A program made the translations under genes and the position numbers. Positions 25,736 through 34,126 of a DNA stretch of 64,000 nt are shown piece after piece. A model generated the notes under the pieces. The model searched no databases. It worked only from the letters and a program-made list of their open reading frames with translations, and was not told the origin of the DNA. Each line of letters opens with the position of its first letter. Position 1 is the first letter of the stretch. Source of the stretch: Patescibacteria group bacterium (GTDB lineage Bacteria; Patescibacteriota; Patescibacteriia; 2-12-FULL-60-25); NCBI GenBank assembly GCA_031082005.1, contig JAVHLR010000001.1, positions 563,251 to 627,250 on the forward strand, in the 5' to 3' direction.

Positions 25736-25787
25736 AGGCTGTGTTGCGTCTGCGACTTTATCATATGGAAAAAGAACTGGCGAGAGT

Positions 25788-25816
25788 TTGCCAAAGGCCC
25801 TGATATTTGGTTAAGT
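25788..25816 (+). promoter_or_regulatory. Promoter for the gene at 25841
   Basis: TTGCCA, a 17-bp spacer, then TTAAGT. The same -10 hexamer occurs in the promoter at 47887-47915. A GGGAGG Shine-Dalgarno lies about nine bases before the GTG start. Confidence 0.5.
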
Positions 25817-25840
25817 TGTCGCACTGGGAGGTTACAGGAT

Positions 25841-26488
25841 GTGAATGAAAAACCCATAGTTCTTTTCCCCTACGGCCAACTGCCCAGCCGAAATCGAGCT
25901 GAAGCAGCCGCTCGCGAACAGTGCATGTCGCTGATCTTTTCCGCTGGCGGCGACATCATGCGCGTCTTTGACGGCCCCTGGGGCAGCGACCCAAGTTCTT
26001 TAGAGGCTGAAAACGCCTTTCTGCGCTGCATTTCGCGTCTCAACGAAGTCGTGAACGGTTCGATGCCGCCCTACATCGTGATGACGCGCGTCAGCCCTTT
26101 GCCGTTGATAGTGCTGGCCAAACGCCGCCGGCTTTGTGAAGACTCCCCTAGCCTGAAGAGGGCTTTGTGGATCCTTTACGTAGATCCTGACAGGGAGCCG
26201 TTCTTTTTCAACAACGCCAACTCGCTCGGGTTGTTCGACCTCGACCCAAAAGCGATGGGTTCGCGCCTGTCGTTGATCACTTGGTGTCCTAAAGAGGAGT
26301 GGCGTAGTTCAGAATCCGAAAAGTACGCCGTCATCATGCCGTACACGGTCGCCGATAAACACTTCAAGGAGCAAGTCACCGTGTTGCGCCGAGAACTGTG
26401 TGCTCTTCCGGCCAGAAGTCAAACCAACACGCGAATGCGTGCTGTCTCGGCTGATGCCGACCCTCCCCCGGTGTCGCACCGCCGCTGA
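25841..26488 (+). CDS. Hypothetical protein in a stand-alone expression cassette
   Basis: A 215-residue protein, family not recognised. It starts at GTG 25841 because GGGAGG sits about 9 nt upstream; the frame is open further 5' but would run through the promoter. The sequence is an alternating alpha/beta type (PIVLFPYGQLPSRNRAEAAA, LWILYVDPDREPFFF, RLSLITWCPKEEW, YAVIMPYTVADKHF) with an Arg-rich tail. No catalytic motif is evident. GC is high, and it has its own promoter and terminator. Confidence 0.7.
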   Translation: MNEKPIVLFPYGQLPSRNRAEAAAREQCMSLIFSAGGDIMRVFDGPWGSDPSSLEAENAFLRCISRLNEVVNGSMPPYIVMTRVSPLPLIVLAKRRRLCEDSPSLKRALWILYVDPDREPFFFNNANSLGLFDLDPKAMGSRLSLITWCPKEEWRSSESEKYAVIMPYTVADKHFKEQVTVLRRELCALPARSQTNTRMRAVSADADPPPVSHRR

Positions 26489-26499
26489 TCCCATCTTAA

Positions 26500-26537
26500 A
26501 CACCCTCTACTGCTCGGTAGAGGGTGTACTCGTTTTT
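26500..26537. terminator. Strong bidirectional terminator
   Basis: A perfect 11-bp stem ACACCCTCTAC / GTAGAGGGTGT with a 6-nt loop, followed on the + strand by ACTCGTTTTTAT. Confidence 0.8.
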
Positions 26538-26581
26538 ATCCTTCTTCAACGGTCGAACTTCTTCAAACGTTAGAGAAGTGG

Positions 26582-26607
26582 CGGGAGCGAAGGACTCGTT
26601 CCCGCAC
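26582..26607 (-). terminator. Hairpin at the end of the small-gene operon
   Basis: GCGGGA / TCCCGC inverted repeat just downstream (minus strand) of the stop at 26625. Confidence 0.45.
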
Positions 26608-26624
26608 GGTTGTGATTAGTTGCG

Positions 26625-26837
26625 TCAGCGCTTCTGGTTGGCGGGTGCGGTCAGCGCGACTTTTGCAGGTCCGCAGTTTGTCATGTTCCACATGACACCG
26701 GGCTCGATCTTTGTCTTGCCGACGACGCGAACGACCGTCAGACGAGCGAGCTCGGCATACTCCAACGCACGCACTTCATCTTCAGCCACGATGCCATACA
26801 CGGCACCAGTGGCCAGTTTGAATGAAAACAAGAACAT
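26625..26837 (-). CDS. Small protein (70 aa), fourth gene of the small-gene operon
   Basis: MFLFSFKLATGAVYGIVAEDEVRALEY... through to NQKR. The frame extends upstream, but a textbook GGAGG sits 7 nt before the ATG at 26837, which fixes the start. The content is one short domain with beta-like segments (AVYGIVAEDEV, RLTVVRVVGKTKIEPG) and no membrane helix. No family is recognised. Its neighbours are three other tiny proteins with the same style of ribosome binding site. Confidence 0.6.
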   Translation of the reverse strand: MFLFSFKLATGAVYGIVAEDEVRALEYAELARLTVVRVVGKTKIEPGVMWNMTNCGPAKVALTAPANQKR

Positions 26838-26932
26838 CTCTGTTCCTCCGTCTTCGGATTCCGAACGAGATTGTTCAGGATCCCAAGAGAAGGCGGGAGC
26901 TCCAGAAAGAAGCTCCAGAAAGTTATCGGCGG

Positions 26933-27148
26933 TCAGCGGACGAAAAGGTAGTATCGAACCGGGTGACGTGCTGCGCACCAGGCTCGGAACTCCTTGTCGA
27001 GTTCCGTCTCGCGCTTGCTCCCCAGGTGTTCGTTCAGGAACTTCGTTTGGAGCTTACTGCGCATGCCGGCGAATTGGATTCCGCTGGCAACGCCCGTCAG
27101 GAAGACCGCGATGATCGAAAGAACGAACCAGAATAGTTGATTGTCCAT
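26933..27148 (-). CDS. Small membrane protein (71 aa), third gene of the small-gene operon
   Basis: One N-terminal membrane helix (about 5-28, LFWFVLSIIAVFLTGVASGI) is followed by a basic soluble tail (MRSKLQTKFLNEHLGSKRETELDKEFRAW; cut here for length). GGAG is about six bases before the ATG. No family is recognised. The topology is that of a short bitopic protein with the tail probably cytoplasmic by the positive-inside rule. Confidence 0.6.
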   Translation of the reverse strand: MDNQLFWFVLSIIAVFLTGVASGIQFAGMRSKLQTKFLNEHLGSKRETELDKEFRAWCAARHPVRYYLFVR

Positions 27149-27227
27149 AGCTTCTCCGGCTTAGGTTTCCGAGGCGAACTCGCTTCGGTTTTCCCAAGGA
27201 GAGGTGGGAACGTCAGAATGGCGTTCC

Positions 27228-27497
27228 CTAGAAAGTGACGGTACGGGGACCTGGCTTCTCGAAGAGGTGTAGGATGCCAGCGCCGACAGCTGCCAAGGAA
27301 ACGAACACCGCGAGCATGCCAGCTACAGCCAAGGTCAAGGCAAGGGGCTTCGGCAGAAGCGTCTTCGCCTCTGGCATGTAGCTGTCCACCATCATCTCAA
27401 CTATGAGACAGATGCTCATCGACGTGACGGCACAGATCGCCGTCAAAACGTTTTCCAGGGTGCTGGTGGGAGGGGCTTCTTGTTTTTGATTTTCCAC
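27228..27497 (-). CDS. Small membrane protein (89 aa), second gene of the small-gene operon
   Basis: The start is a GTG at 27497 with GGAG eight bases upstream; the longer open frame runs back through a hairpin and is rejected. Two hydrophobic segments are present (LENVLTAICAVTSMSICLIV and LALTLAVAGMLAVFVSLAAV), joined by a loop with Met/Glu/Pro, and the tail is Pro-rich. A hairpin (GGGAACG/CGTTCCC) follows the stop. No family is recognised. Confidence 0.6.
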   Translation of the reverse strand: MENQKQEAPPTSTLENVLTAICAVTSMSICLIVEMMVDSYMPEAKTLLPKPLALTLAVAGMLAVFVSLAAVGAGILHLFEKPGPRTVTF

Positions 27498-27545
27498 GGT
27501 TAAATCTCCGTTTTTGTTTTGAGCAGTTTCGGGCTTTTTGGGGGA

Positions 27546-27570
27546 GATGAGAACGTTGGACGTTCTCATC
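27546..27570 (-). other. Intercistronic hairpin in the small-gene operon
   Basis: A perfect 11-bp inverted repeat GATGAGAACGT / ACGTTCTCATC with a 3-nt loop, between the first and second genes. Similar hairpins follow the other genes of this operon. There is no T-tract, so it may be a processing or stability element, or a partial terminator. Confidence 0.55.
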
Positions 27571-27588
27571 GAGAGAGGGGTGAGTTCA

Positions 27589-27789
27589 TCAGGACTGCAT
27601 GAACTCAAAGAAGTTGATGATGAGCCACAGGGCGGCGATGCCGACACCGAACAGGGCGGCGACAACGGTGCAGAAAAGGACGATGGCAACCGGAATCGCG
27701 GCCAGAAGACTGACCACGGGGACGGCTGCCTGGGTGACGCCAATGAGAGTGGCGCCACCAGCGGCGTCTGACCAACTGGTTTCTTTCAT
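27589..27789 (-). CDS. Small membrane protein (66 aa), first gene of the small-gene operon
   Basis: MKETSWSDAAGGATLIG, then two adjoining hydrophobic segments rich in Val/Ala (PVVSLLAAIPVAIVLFCTVV and GVGIAALWLIINFFEF). Its ribosome binding site (AGGGGAGG, 5 nt before the ATG) and promoter (27834-27862) are the strongest in the window. High expression is therefore expected. Holin- or toxin-like roles are possible from size and topology, but nothing in the sequence proves them. Confidence 0.65.
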   Translation of the reverse strand: MKETSWSDAAGGATLIGVTQAAVPVVSLLAAIPVAIVLFCTVVAALFGVGIAALWLIINFFEFMQS

Positions 27790-27833
27790 TTAGACCTCCC
27801 CTAAAAAGCCCGGGTTTTCAAGATACAAGAGTA

Positions 27834-27862
27834 AATATAGCACAAAACAAGCATTTTGTCAA
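27834..27862 (-). promoter_or_regulatory. Consensus sigma70 promoter of the small-gene operon
   Basis: Minus strand TTGACA, exactly 17 bp, then TATATT. This is the best promoter match seen in the window. Confidence 0.85.
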
Positions 27863-27938
27863 GCATAAGACTTACAAAAAAATGGCTAGATTAAGCAAAT
27901 CATAAATTGCCTATTTTTAGGCAAAATAGTTGATATTC

Positions 27939-28031
27939 AAATGTCATCCCGGGCATAGACCCGGGATCTAATAAAGTGTTTATCTCAACAAGACTAAACA
28001 AGATCCCGGCTCAAAGGCCGGGATGACATTT
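27939..28031. repeat. Composite CATCCCGG inverted repeat
   Basis: A 14-bp perfect inverted repeat (AAATGTCATCCCGG / CCGGGATGACATTT) bounds about 93 bp. Each end is itself a hairpin (CCCGGG/CCCGGG with GATC; GATCCCGG/CCGGGAT). It sits downstream of typA. The layout of two inward-facing palindromes is that of a small palindromic mobile unit (a REP pair or MITE-like element). Confidence 0.7.
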
Positions 28032-28048
28032 CGTTTCTGTCACTTTTG

Positions 28049-29851
28049 TTATCCGTTTCCTCCGGCGCGCTTGCGTTCGTAGTCTTTAAGGAAAGTTTTG
28101 CGAATGCGGATAGATTTTGGTGTGACTTCAACCAACTCATCGTCGCCGATGTACTCCAGAGCCTCTTCCAAACCCATGTGACGCGGCACATCTAAGGCCA
28201 AGGCAACGCCATCGCCTTTGGAGCGCATGTTAGATAATTTTTTCTCTTTACAAACGTTCACCACCAAGTCTTCTGGCTTTGCGTTCTGACCTATTACTTG
28301 GCCTTCGTAGATCGGCATGCCCGGCCCGATGAACATTTGTCCCCTCTCTTGAGCCATCTTCAGGCCATACGAGTTGCTCTCGCCGCTTTCGTGTGCGATG
28401 AGGGATCCGTGGCTCATGTTGCCGATCTCTCCTATGTAAGGACGGTAGCCGATGAAGAGTGCGTTCAGGATTCCCTGTCCACGCGTGTCCATCACGAACT
28501 CGTTGCGATAGCCGATGAGTCCGCGAGTCGGTATCTCGAATTCCATGTAGGCCGTACCGTTTTCTGCGCGCATGTCCTTCATCTCGCCTTTTCTTTTGCC
28601 GAGTTTTTCGATGACCGTACCGCTCATGTTCTCCGGAACCTCGATTGAGACCTCCTCGAACGGCTCTTGTTTCACTCCGTCGACTGTCTTGAAGATGACT
28701 TGAGGTCTGGAGACTTGCAGCTCATAGCCCTCGCGGCGCATCTTTTCGATCAAAATCGCGAGATGAAGTTCTCCGCGTCCGGACACCTCGAAGCCGTCTG
28801 TGCCTTCGCTGGCATCAACTCGTAACGCGACATCGTTCTGCAGCTCGCGCTCTAACCTTTCCTTGATGTTACGCGAGGTCGTGTACTGCCCTTCTTGTCC
28901 GCCGATCGGCGAGGTGTTGACGCCGAACGTCATTTTCACGGTCGGCTCCTCTATCTTCAGGACGGGCAGGGCTTCTGGGTTATTGATATCCGCAATTGTC
29001 TCGCCGATGTTGACTCCTTCGATACCGGAGAACGCGACGATCTCTCCAGCCGGCGCTTCAGTGACCTCGGTCCTGCCCATGCCGTCGAAAATCATCAGAC
29101 TAGTTACCTTGGCTGGGCTGACAGCTCCTTCGCGATTTATCCAAGCGACCGATCCCGACTTAAAAACGCCACGGCGTACGCGACCGATACCTATCTTACC
29201 TTTATAGTTGTCATAAGAGACGTTCGCCACCGAGACCTGCAACGGACCGTTAGCATCGACCTGTGGTGCGGAAATCTCTTTGATGATGGTTTCGAATAGT
29301 GGTTTGATATCGGTCATGGCCGACAGGTCCGGCTCAAAACCAGCCTTCGCTTGTTTAGCTGAAGCGTAAATAACCGGAAAGTCGGTCTGCTCGTCCGTCG
29401 CGCCAAGAGATACGAAAAGGTCAAAGGTCTGGTCTAAGACCCAGTCCGGTCGAGCTTCCGGCTTGTCTATCTTGTTGATTACCAAAATGATTCTATGCCC
29501 TGCATCCAAAGCTTTTTTGAGTACAAAACGTGTTTGAGGCATTGGACCTTCTTTAGCATCGACTAAAAGCAAACAGCCATCCACCAGGTTCATGATGCGC
29601 TCCACCTCGCCGCCGAAGTCAGCGTGTCCTGGGGTGTCCACGATATTGATCTTCACCCCACCATAAACAACTGCGGCGTTTTTGGAGAAAATCGTGATTC
29701 CCCTCTCGCGCTCAAGTGGGTTTGAATCCATAATCGTATCGCCTTCCAAGCCTTTTCCTTTGAAGGTTTCAGACTGCTTCAATAACGAATCCACCAAGGT
29801 AGTTTTACCGTGATCGACGTGGGCGATAATGGCGATATTGCGGAGTTCCAT
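28049..29851 (-). CDS. typA: Translational GTPase TypA/BipA
   Basis: A 600-residue ribosome-associated GTPase of normal length. G1 is [16 protein letters not shown]2 lies in [12 protein letters not shown]3 is DTPGHADF and G4 is NKIDKP. Domain II and the EF-G-like domains follow, then the BipA-specific C-terminal domain ([23 protein letters not shown]...). It supports 50S subunit assembly and stress adaptation. TATCAT ends 11 nt before the ATG, so the leader should be only a few nucleotides. Confidence 0.97.
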   Translation of the reverse strand: MELRNIAIIAHVDHGKTTLVDSLLKQSETFKGKGLEGDTIMDSNPLERERGITIFSKNAAVVYGGVKINIVDTPGHADFGGEVERIMNLVDGCLLLVDAKEGPMPQTRFVLKKALDAGHRIILVINKIDKPEARPDWVLDQTFDLFVSLGATDEQTDFPVIYASAKQAKAGFEPDLSAMTDIKPLFETIIKEISAPQVDANGPLQVSVANVSYDNYKGKIGIGRVRRGVFKSGSVAWINREGAVSPAKVTSLMIFDGMGRTEVTEAPAGEIVAFSGIEGVNIGETIADINNPEALPVLKIEEPTVKMTFGVNTSPIGGQEGQYTTSRNIKERLERELQNDVALRVDASEGTDGFEVSGRGELHLAILIEKMRREGYELQVSRPQVIFKTVDGVKQEPFEEVSIEVPENMSGTVIEKLGKRKGEMKDMRAENGTAYMEFEIPTRGLIGYRNEFVMDTRGQGILNALFIGYRPYIGEIGNMSHGSLIAHESGESNSYGLKMAQERGQMFIGPGMPIYEGQVIGQNAKPEDLVVNVCKEKKLSNMRSKGDGVALALDVPRHMGLEEALEYIGDDELVEVTPKSIRIRKTFLKDYERKRAGGNG

Positions 29852-29941
29852 ATAGTCGGCAGATGATACCTGATTTTTGGCTTTTCGTCAAAGAATTGAG
29901 GTTAACCGACCGACGAAATCAGATAAAGCGCTGGGATTTCG

Positions 29942-29950
29942 TGTTATAAT
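29942..29950 (+). promoter_or_regulatory. Extended -10 promoter, leaderless type
   Basis: TGtTATAAT ends 6 nt before the ATG at 29957. No -35 and no Shine-Dalgarno site are seen. Confidence 0.7.
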
Positions 29951-29956
29951 CCCTTC

Positions 29957-30793
29957 ATGTTTGGCGTTTTATTGATGCTGGTCGGTACTTTTTTTGAAGA
30001 ACTGTCGACTTCGATCGGCAAAATCGGCATAAGACGTCACCTCGAATCCCCATTCTCTTTTGGTTTCATCAACTCGTCCTTGGTGACGGTCGTTTTTCTT
30101 GCGTTGCTGGTTTTTCGCTGGGACGGTTTGGTTTTCTCCGTCGCTTCCCTACCCTATCTCGGCGTCCGCATATTGCTCGAGATGGTGCTTGCGACCGTGA
30201 CCCTGCAAGCTATCGCAAAAGCCGACCGTTCGACTTTCGGGTTTTTACGCACCCTGACTATCCCCTTGATCCTGGTGATCGATTTGTCGTTGGCTTATGA
30301 ATTCGATTATCCTCAAATAATCGGAATAGTGCTGATTGTATGCGCGCTGCTTTTTCTTTTCTTGAACCACGGTTTGAGCCGCAAGGGCGCCGGTCTCTCG
30401 CTTTTATCCGCCGTTCTAGCCTCGCTAACCATCAGCCTGTATAAATTCAACATCACGCACTTCAACTCACCCGAGATTGATCAGTCGATTTCAAATTTTT
30501 TACTCTTATTTTTCTTTTTCGTAATGGCTAAGTACGTCTACAAGGAAGACGCATTGAAGACACTCTGGCACCGCCGTAGTCTACGTCAATCAGCCGTGGC
30601 AGCCTTTGGGAGCCTGGTTGAGTCTTACGCCTACATTTTTGCCCCCGCCTCCGTGATCGTTGCGGCTAAACGATCTTTAGCCGTCTTCTGGTCTGTCTTG
30701 AGCGGCAAGCTCGCGTTCCACGAGAGGAAGCTGGTAATCAAACTCATCGCACTTCTCTTGTGCGCCATCGGATTATCTCTTTTGGCTTTTTGA
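29957..30793 (+). CDS. EamA/DMT-type transporter-like membrane protein
   Basis: A 278-residue protein with about nine or ten hydrophobic helices in two similar halves, as in the drug/metabolite transporter superfamily. The second half shows the helix-plus-basic-cap pattern ASVIVAAKRSLAVFWSVLSGKLAFHERKL, typical of EamA domains. The substrate is unknown. It converges on the glycosidase-like gene, with only 3 bp between stops. Confidence 0.75.
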   Translation: MFGVLLMLVGTFFEELSTSIGKIGIRRHLESPFSFGFINSSLVTVVFLALLVFRWDGLVFSVASLPYLGVRILLEMVLATVTLQAIAKADRSTFGFLRTLTIPLILVIDLSLAYEFDYPQIIGIVLIVCALLFLFLNHGLSRKGAGLSLLSAVLASLTISLYKFNITHFNSPEIDQSISNFLLLFFFFVMAKYVYKEDALKTLWHRRSLRQSAVAAFGSLVESYAYIFAPASVIVAAKRSLAVFWSVLSGKLAFHERKLVIKLIALLLCAIGLSLLAF

Positions 30794-30796
30794 TGT

Positions 30797-31810
30797 TCAG
30801 CGGTGTTCAGCCCAGAAGCTTTTCGCCTCGTCTATAAACTCCGGATGATCCTTTTTCTCCTTCATCCAAACCCACCACTCTATCCCCCAAAAATCTATTT
30901 CTTTGAACCCCATGCGTTCCGCAAAATGGAAGTTCGCCCGCATCTGTTTGATGTCTATGCTCGACAACTGATCCTCGATCGGAGTCTGGTCCAAGGATTT
31001 ATTGCTCCACGGCTCCATCTGGAATTCACTCACATAAACGTCTGTTACGCCGAACGGTCTGGCCAGTAACGCTTTTCGTTTATAGACGTAAGGAGGCAAG
31101 AACCAGTAGTGGAGGTTCATGTCGCCCAAGATCGGGTTGCGCACGACTCGATAGACGCTGATGCCTAACTTATCCACGAACACGCCAAGTGTAAGCCAGC
31201 TCGAGAGTTCGCCTGAATCCGTGGTCTGGATGGGTCTTGTCGGATCCAAGCTGCGCACGAACTCCGTCTCTTGTCGGATGAAGAGATAGTCCGGTGCAGG
31301 ACAGTCTCCATAACGGAAATGCGGTTCATTCTCTACCTGCCAAGCCGCTACTGTAGGATTATCGCGATATCTCTCCACCACCTTTTCGATGTAACGCAAT
31401 GTCTTCGCTCGCTGATCCTTTCGGGGCAACCCTTTATACCAATCAGGCCCCCAGCATTCTGGCCAGCGCGGAAGTTTTTCTCCCAGGGCTAACACGACTT
31501 TTCCATCCCGTTCACCGATGGCTGCAATGTCTTTATCGAGATCGCTGAAATCCCATTCTCCCTCCTTTGGTTCGAGCAATTTCCAGTATGCTGCGATGCG
31601 GAAACGTCTTATGCCGACATCGTCTAGTGCAGCACTTAGTGTTTTGTCCGGATCCAACCCGAGTTCGAGCGCATAGGGACGACTAAAGGTCATGCCATAA
31701 GTCACGCCAGGGGTCTTGCTCGGCCAACCGACGAGCAAGAACGCAAATATGGCTACGATGATCACCAGGACGATGCCGAGTGATAGTTTTAATAAGGCTG
31801 AATAATTCAT
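30797..31810 (-). CDS. Membrane-anchored glycoside hydrolase-like protein (TIM barrel)
   Basis: A 337-residue protein with an N-terminal signal anchor (about 8-28) and an extracellular clan-A-like barrel. DVGIRRFRIAAYWKLLEPKEG resembles the start of GH42/GH5-like barrels. AAWQVENEPHF holds a likely acid/base Glu, and DVYVSEFQMEPW a likely nucleophile Glu near strand 7. The target polysaccharide is unknown; the carbohydrate could be its own envelope or a host/neighbour glycan. It is last in a three-gene run with an EamA protein and a beta-CASP RNase. Confidence 0.75.
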   Translation of the reverse strand: MNYSALLKLSLGIVLVIIVAIFAFLLVGWPSKTPGVTYGMTFSRPYALELGLDPDKTLSAALDDVGIRRFRIAAYWKLLEPKEGEWDFSDLDKDIAAIGERDGKVVLALGEKLPRWPECWGPDWYKGLPRKDQRAKTLRYIEKVVERYRDNPTVAAWQVENEPHFRYGDCPAPDYLFIRQETEFVRSLDPTRPIQTTDSGELSSWLTLGVFVDKLGISVYRVVRNPILGDMNLHYWFLPPYVYKRKALLARPFGVTDVYVSEFQMEPWSNKSLDQTPIEDQLSSIDIKQMRANFHFAERMGFKEIDFWGIEWWVWMKEKKDHPEFIDEAKSFWAEHR

Positions 31811-31818
31811 AGCGATGA

Positions 31819-32745
31819 TTACACTATCAAGAACAGTCCAAAAGCGGTAATGACCAGCGCCGTGACTTTCAGTAGCAGGGCTTTTTTGGTCAGGTTCTCA
31901 CCCAGTAGTTGAGGAGCCTTGTGCCGCAACAGCAAGGCCAGCAAGACGAGGAAAGCATATTGGACGGCCTGCATGGCATTCACGATCGAAGGGCTGCCGC
32001 GCGAAATTCCGTACTGAACCAAGACGAACCCCAACGCCCCGAGCGACTGACCGACGAGAGCCAAGATGGCCGCGGTCGCGCCTGGTTGTTTGTGTTTCGA
32101 CGTGCCTCCATCTTTTCGCTTGATGAAGATCGAAAGAGCTTCCCTGCCCGCCTCGCGATCCAGCAGTATCAGTACGAAAAGCGCGCTGAAAGCTGCGAAG
32201 AGCCTGGTAGCGACGAAACCGCCGAAGAACCCGGCGTCTCCGTAAACCGCCTTCCCCGCGACTGACGAGATGGCGAATAGCATGGCTGAACCGACCGAAA
32301 GCCAAATCGCCTGGACGCTTGGCTTTCCGGCCTTACCGCTCGAAAGGATGATGGTGGCGACGATCAAGATGCCGAAGCCGAGGAAGTTCTTGTCTGACAA
32401 CCGCTCTGCCAGGAAAGCGAACGATCCAATCAAGGTAAAGATGGGGATCAGCGAACCGACGATCGGCACGATGCGCGTTGCTTCGGCCCTGGCGAGCGCT
32501 CCGAAAAATGCCCAGAGGGCGAAGATGAAGGTCGCGCCCGTGACTAGCGACAAGAGCCAAAAATCAAGACCAGATGGCCAGATTTTGACGAAGGGAACCG
32601 CGACAAGAATCAGGCTTGAGAGCAAGCCTACTAGGCCTGCGTAGGTCGCACTGCGCGTGAAGGCTGAACGCAGGAGCATCTTATCTATCGCAAAAGCCAC
32701 GCCGTTCGAAAGGTGGCCTAATATGGTTATCAAAATCCAATTCAT
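31819..32745 (-). CDS. EamA-family transporter
   Basis: A 308-residue protein with ten predicted membrane helices in two EamA repeats. The second ends each segment with the family pattern (GSLIPIFTLIGSFAFLAERLSDKN; NAMQAVQYAFLVLLALLLRHKAPQ; shown in part). A charged cytoplasmic loop (FIKRKDGGTSKHKQPG) separates the halves. Its ATG overlaps the preceding stop by 4 bp. It is not closely similar to the EamA-like protein at 29957. Confidence 0.85.
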   Translation of the reverse strand: MNWILITILGHLSNGVAFAIDKMLLRSAFTRSATYAGLVGLLSSLILVAVPFVKIWPSGLDFWLLSLVTGATFIFALWAFFGALARAEATRIVPIVGSLIPIFTLIGSFAFLAERLSDKNFLGFGILIVATIILSSGKAGKPSVQAIWLSVGSAMLFAISSVAGKAVYGDAGFFGGFVATRLFAAFSALFVLILLDREAGREALSIFIKRKDGGTSKHKQPGATAAILALVGQSLGALGFVLVQYGISRGSPSIVNAMQAVQYAFLVLLALLLRHKAPQLLGENLTKKALLLKVTALVITAFGLFLIV

Positions 32746-34091
32746 ATGATTATTGTATCACCGATGCGCGGGACGTCCGCTGTTATGCCGAATTCTTCGT
32801 TGATCCTGGTCGCTAGTGACGCCGACGCCTCTTCTTCGCCGTGCGTGCAGTACACATGTTTGGGGAGTTGTTCGGCTTGTTTGATCCAGTTGATGAGTTG
32901 TTTTTGGTCTGCGTGGGCGCTGTAAGCACCGATGGATTTGATTTCAGCTTTGACGTTGATCCTTTCGCTCAAGACCTCAACGTGTTTATCCCCGTTATAC
33001 AAGCGTCTACCTAAAGTGCCTGAAGCTTGATAGCCGATGATCAGGACCATGGACCTTGCATCTCCCAAGTACCTGACCAGGTGGTGTAGTATGCGCCCTC
33101 CGTTCATCATGCCCGAACCAGCGATGATTACCTTAGGGCGCGGAGAATCATTTATTCTTTTTGAGTCATCTCTGGTCAGGGTCTTTTCTAAGCCCGGAAA
33201 AACCATGATGTCGTCTCCAGAGCATACCTGTTGAAGCGCAGTTTGGTTGTAGTACTGTGGGAAATCCTGCATTATCTCCGTGGCTTTTATCGCCATAGGG
33301 CTGTCCAAAAAGATATCGACAGGAGGAATTAAACGATTTTCTACGAGGTGGTTTAACTCAAAGAGTAAAACCTGTGTCCTTTCAATCGCGAACGCAGGGA
33401 TGATGAGTACACCAGCACGTTTTATTGTATTGATGATGTACTGCTTAAGTTGTTTTGACCTATCCTGAACCGTTTCATGCAGCCTATTGCCGTAGGTCGA
33501 CTCTATGAGCAGCACATCCTGTGCCGCTAATTGAGCCGTAGGTTTCAGTATGGGATCGTGGATATTGCCCAAATCACCACTAAAAGCAGCACGCGCTCTA
33601 CCGTTTTCTTCCATCTCCACAAAAGCGCTGCCCAGGATATGCCCGGCGTCGCGGAAACGAAAAGTCAGACCGTCAAGTCGGACTTTTCTTGAATAATCTA
33701 CGGCCTTGAAGAGCTTTTCAGTCTTTTCTACGTCTGCAGATTCGAATAGCTTTGGTCGATACTCGGAACGATACGCATCCTCCATCACCTGTTCGGCGTC
33801 TTTCAGCACCACGCTGGCCAGTTCTACCGTCGGCGGCGTGGCGTAGATCTTGCCCTTAAAACCCTCTTTGACCAGTTTTGGAAGACGCCCCACATGGTCA
33901 AGGTGTGCATGTGTCACGATGACAGCATCTACTGTTTTCGGGTCAAAAGGGAAATCTTTGAAGTTTTCGGCATCAGCTACCGTGGTGCCTTGGTGCATTC
34001 CGCAATCAACCAGGACACGACAGTCGTCATTCTCCACCAGAAAACACGACCCTGTGACTTCTCGCGCTGCACCGTGGAAGGATATTTTCAT
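32742..34091 (-). CDS. Metallo-beta-lactamase/beta-CASP RNase
   Basis: A 449-residue protein of the CPSF73/YSH1-like bacterial group. MBL motif 2 is THAHLDHVGRLPKL. Metal-binding DAGHILGSAF and FSGDLGNIHDPIL follow, then ESTYGNRLHE. The beta-CASP insert has IPAFAIERTQ and GSGMMNGGRILHHL, and the C-terminal motifs are SAHADQ and CTHGEEEA. It is probably an RNA-processing or degrading nuclease in the cytoplasm. The transcript should be leaderless: TGaTAAACT ends 7 nt before the ATG. Confidence 0.92.
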   Translation of the reverse strand: MKISFHGAAREVTGSCFLVENDDCRVLVDCGMHQGTTVADAENFKDFPFDPKTVDAVIVTHAHLDHVGRLPKLVKEGFKGKIYATPPTVELASVVLKDAEQVMEDAYRSEYRPKLFESADVEKTEKLFKAVDYSRKVRLDGLTFRFRDAGHILGSAFVEMEENGRARAAFSGDLGNIHDPILKPTAQLAAQDVLLIESTYGNRLHETVQDRSKQLKQYIINTIKRAGVLIIPAFAIERTQVLLFELNHLVENRLIPPVDIFLDSPMAIKATEIMQDFPQYYNQTALQQVCSGDDIMVFPGLEKTLTRDDSKRINDSPRPKVIIAGSGMMNGGRILHHLVRYLGDARSMVLIIGYQASGTLGRRLYNGDKHVEVLSERINVKAEIKSIGAYSAHADQKQLINWIKQAEQLPKHVYCTHGEEEASASLATRINEEFGITADVPRIGDTIII

Positions 34092-34098
34092 GCTTACA

Positions 34099-34116
34099 AG
34101 TTTATCATGATATAAT
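34099..34116. promoter_or_regulatory. Back-to-back extended -10 promoters
   Basis: Two 9-bp extended -10 elements abut without a gap. Minus strand TGaTAAACT (34099-34107) drives the beta-CASP RNase; plus strand TGaTATAAT (34108-34116) drives the small lipoprotein at 34127. RNA polymerase cannot plausibly occupy both at once. Confidence 0.65.
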
Positions 34117-34126
34117 CTAGTCAGCT

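Noticed and set aside
27498-27758. Upstream extension (87 codons) of the 89-residue membrane protein
   Set aside because: It is Ser/Pro-rich, overlaps the preceding gene antiparallel in frame content, and the SD at GTG 27497 marks the true start.
26625-27789. Prophage remnant
   Set aside because: The small membrane proteins could recall holins, but there is no integrase, capsid, terminase, lysin or att site nearby, so a phage call is not supported.
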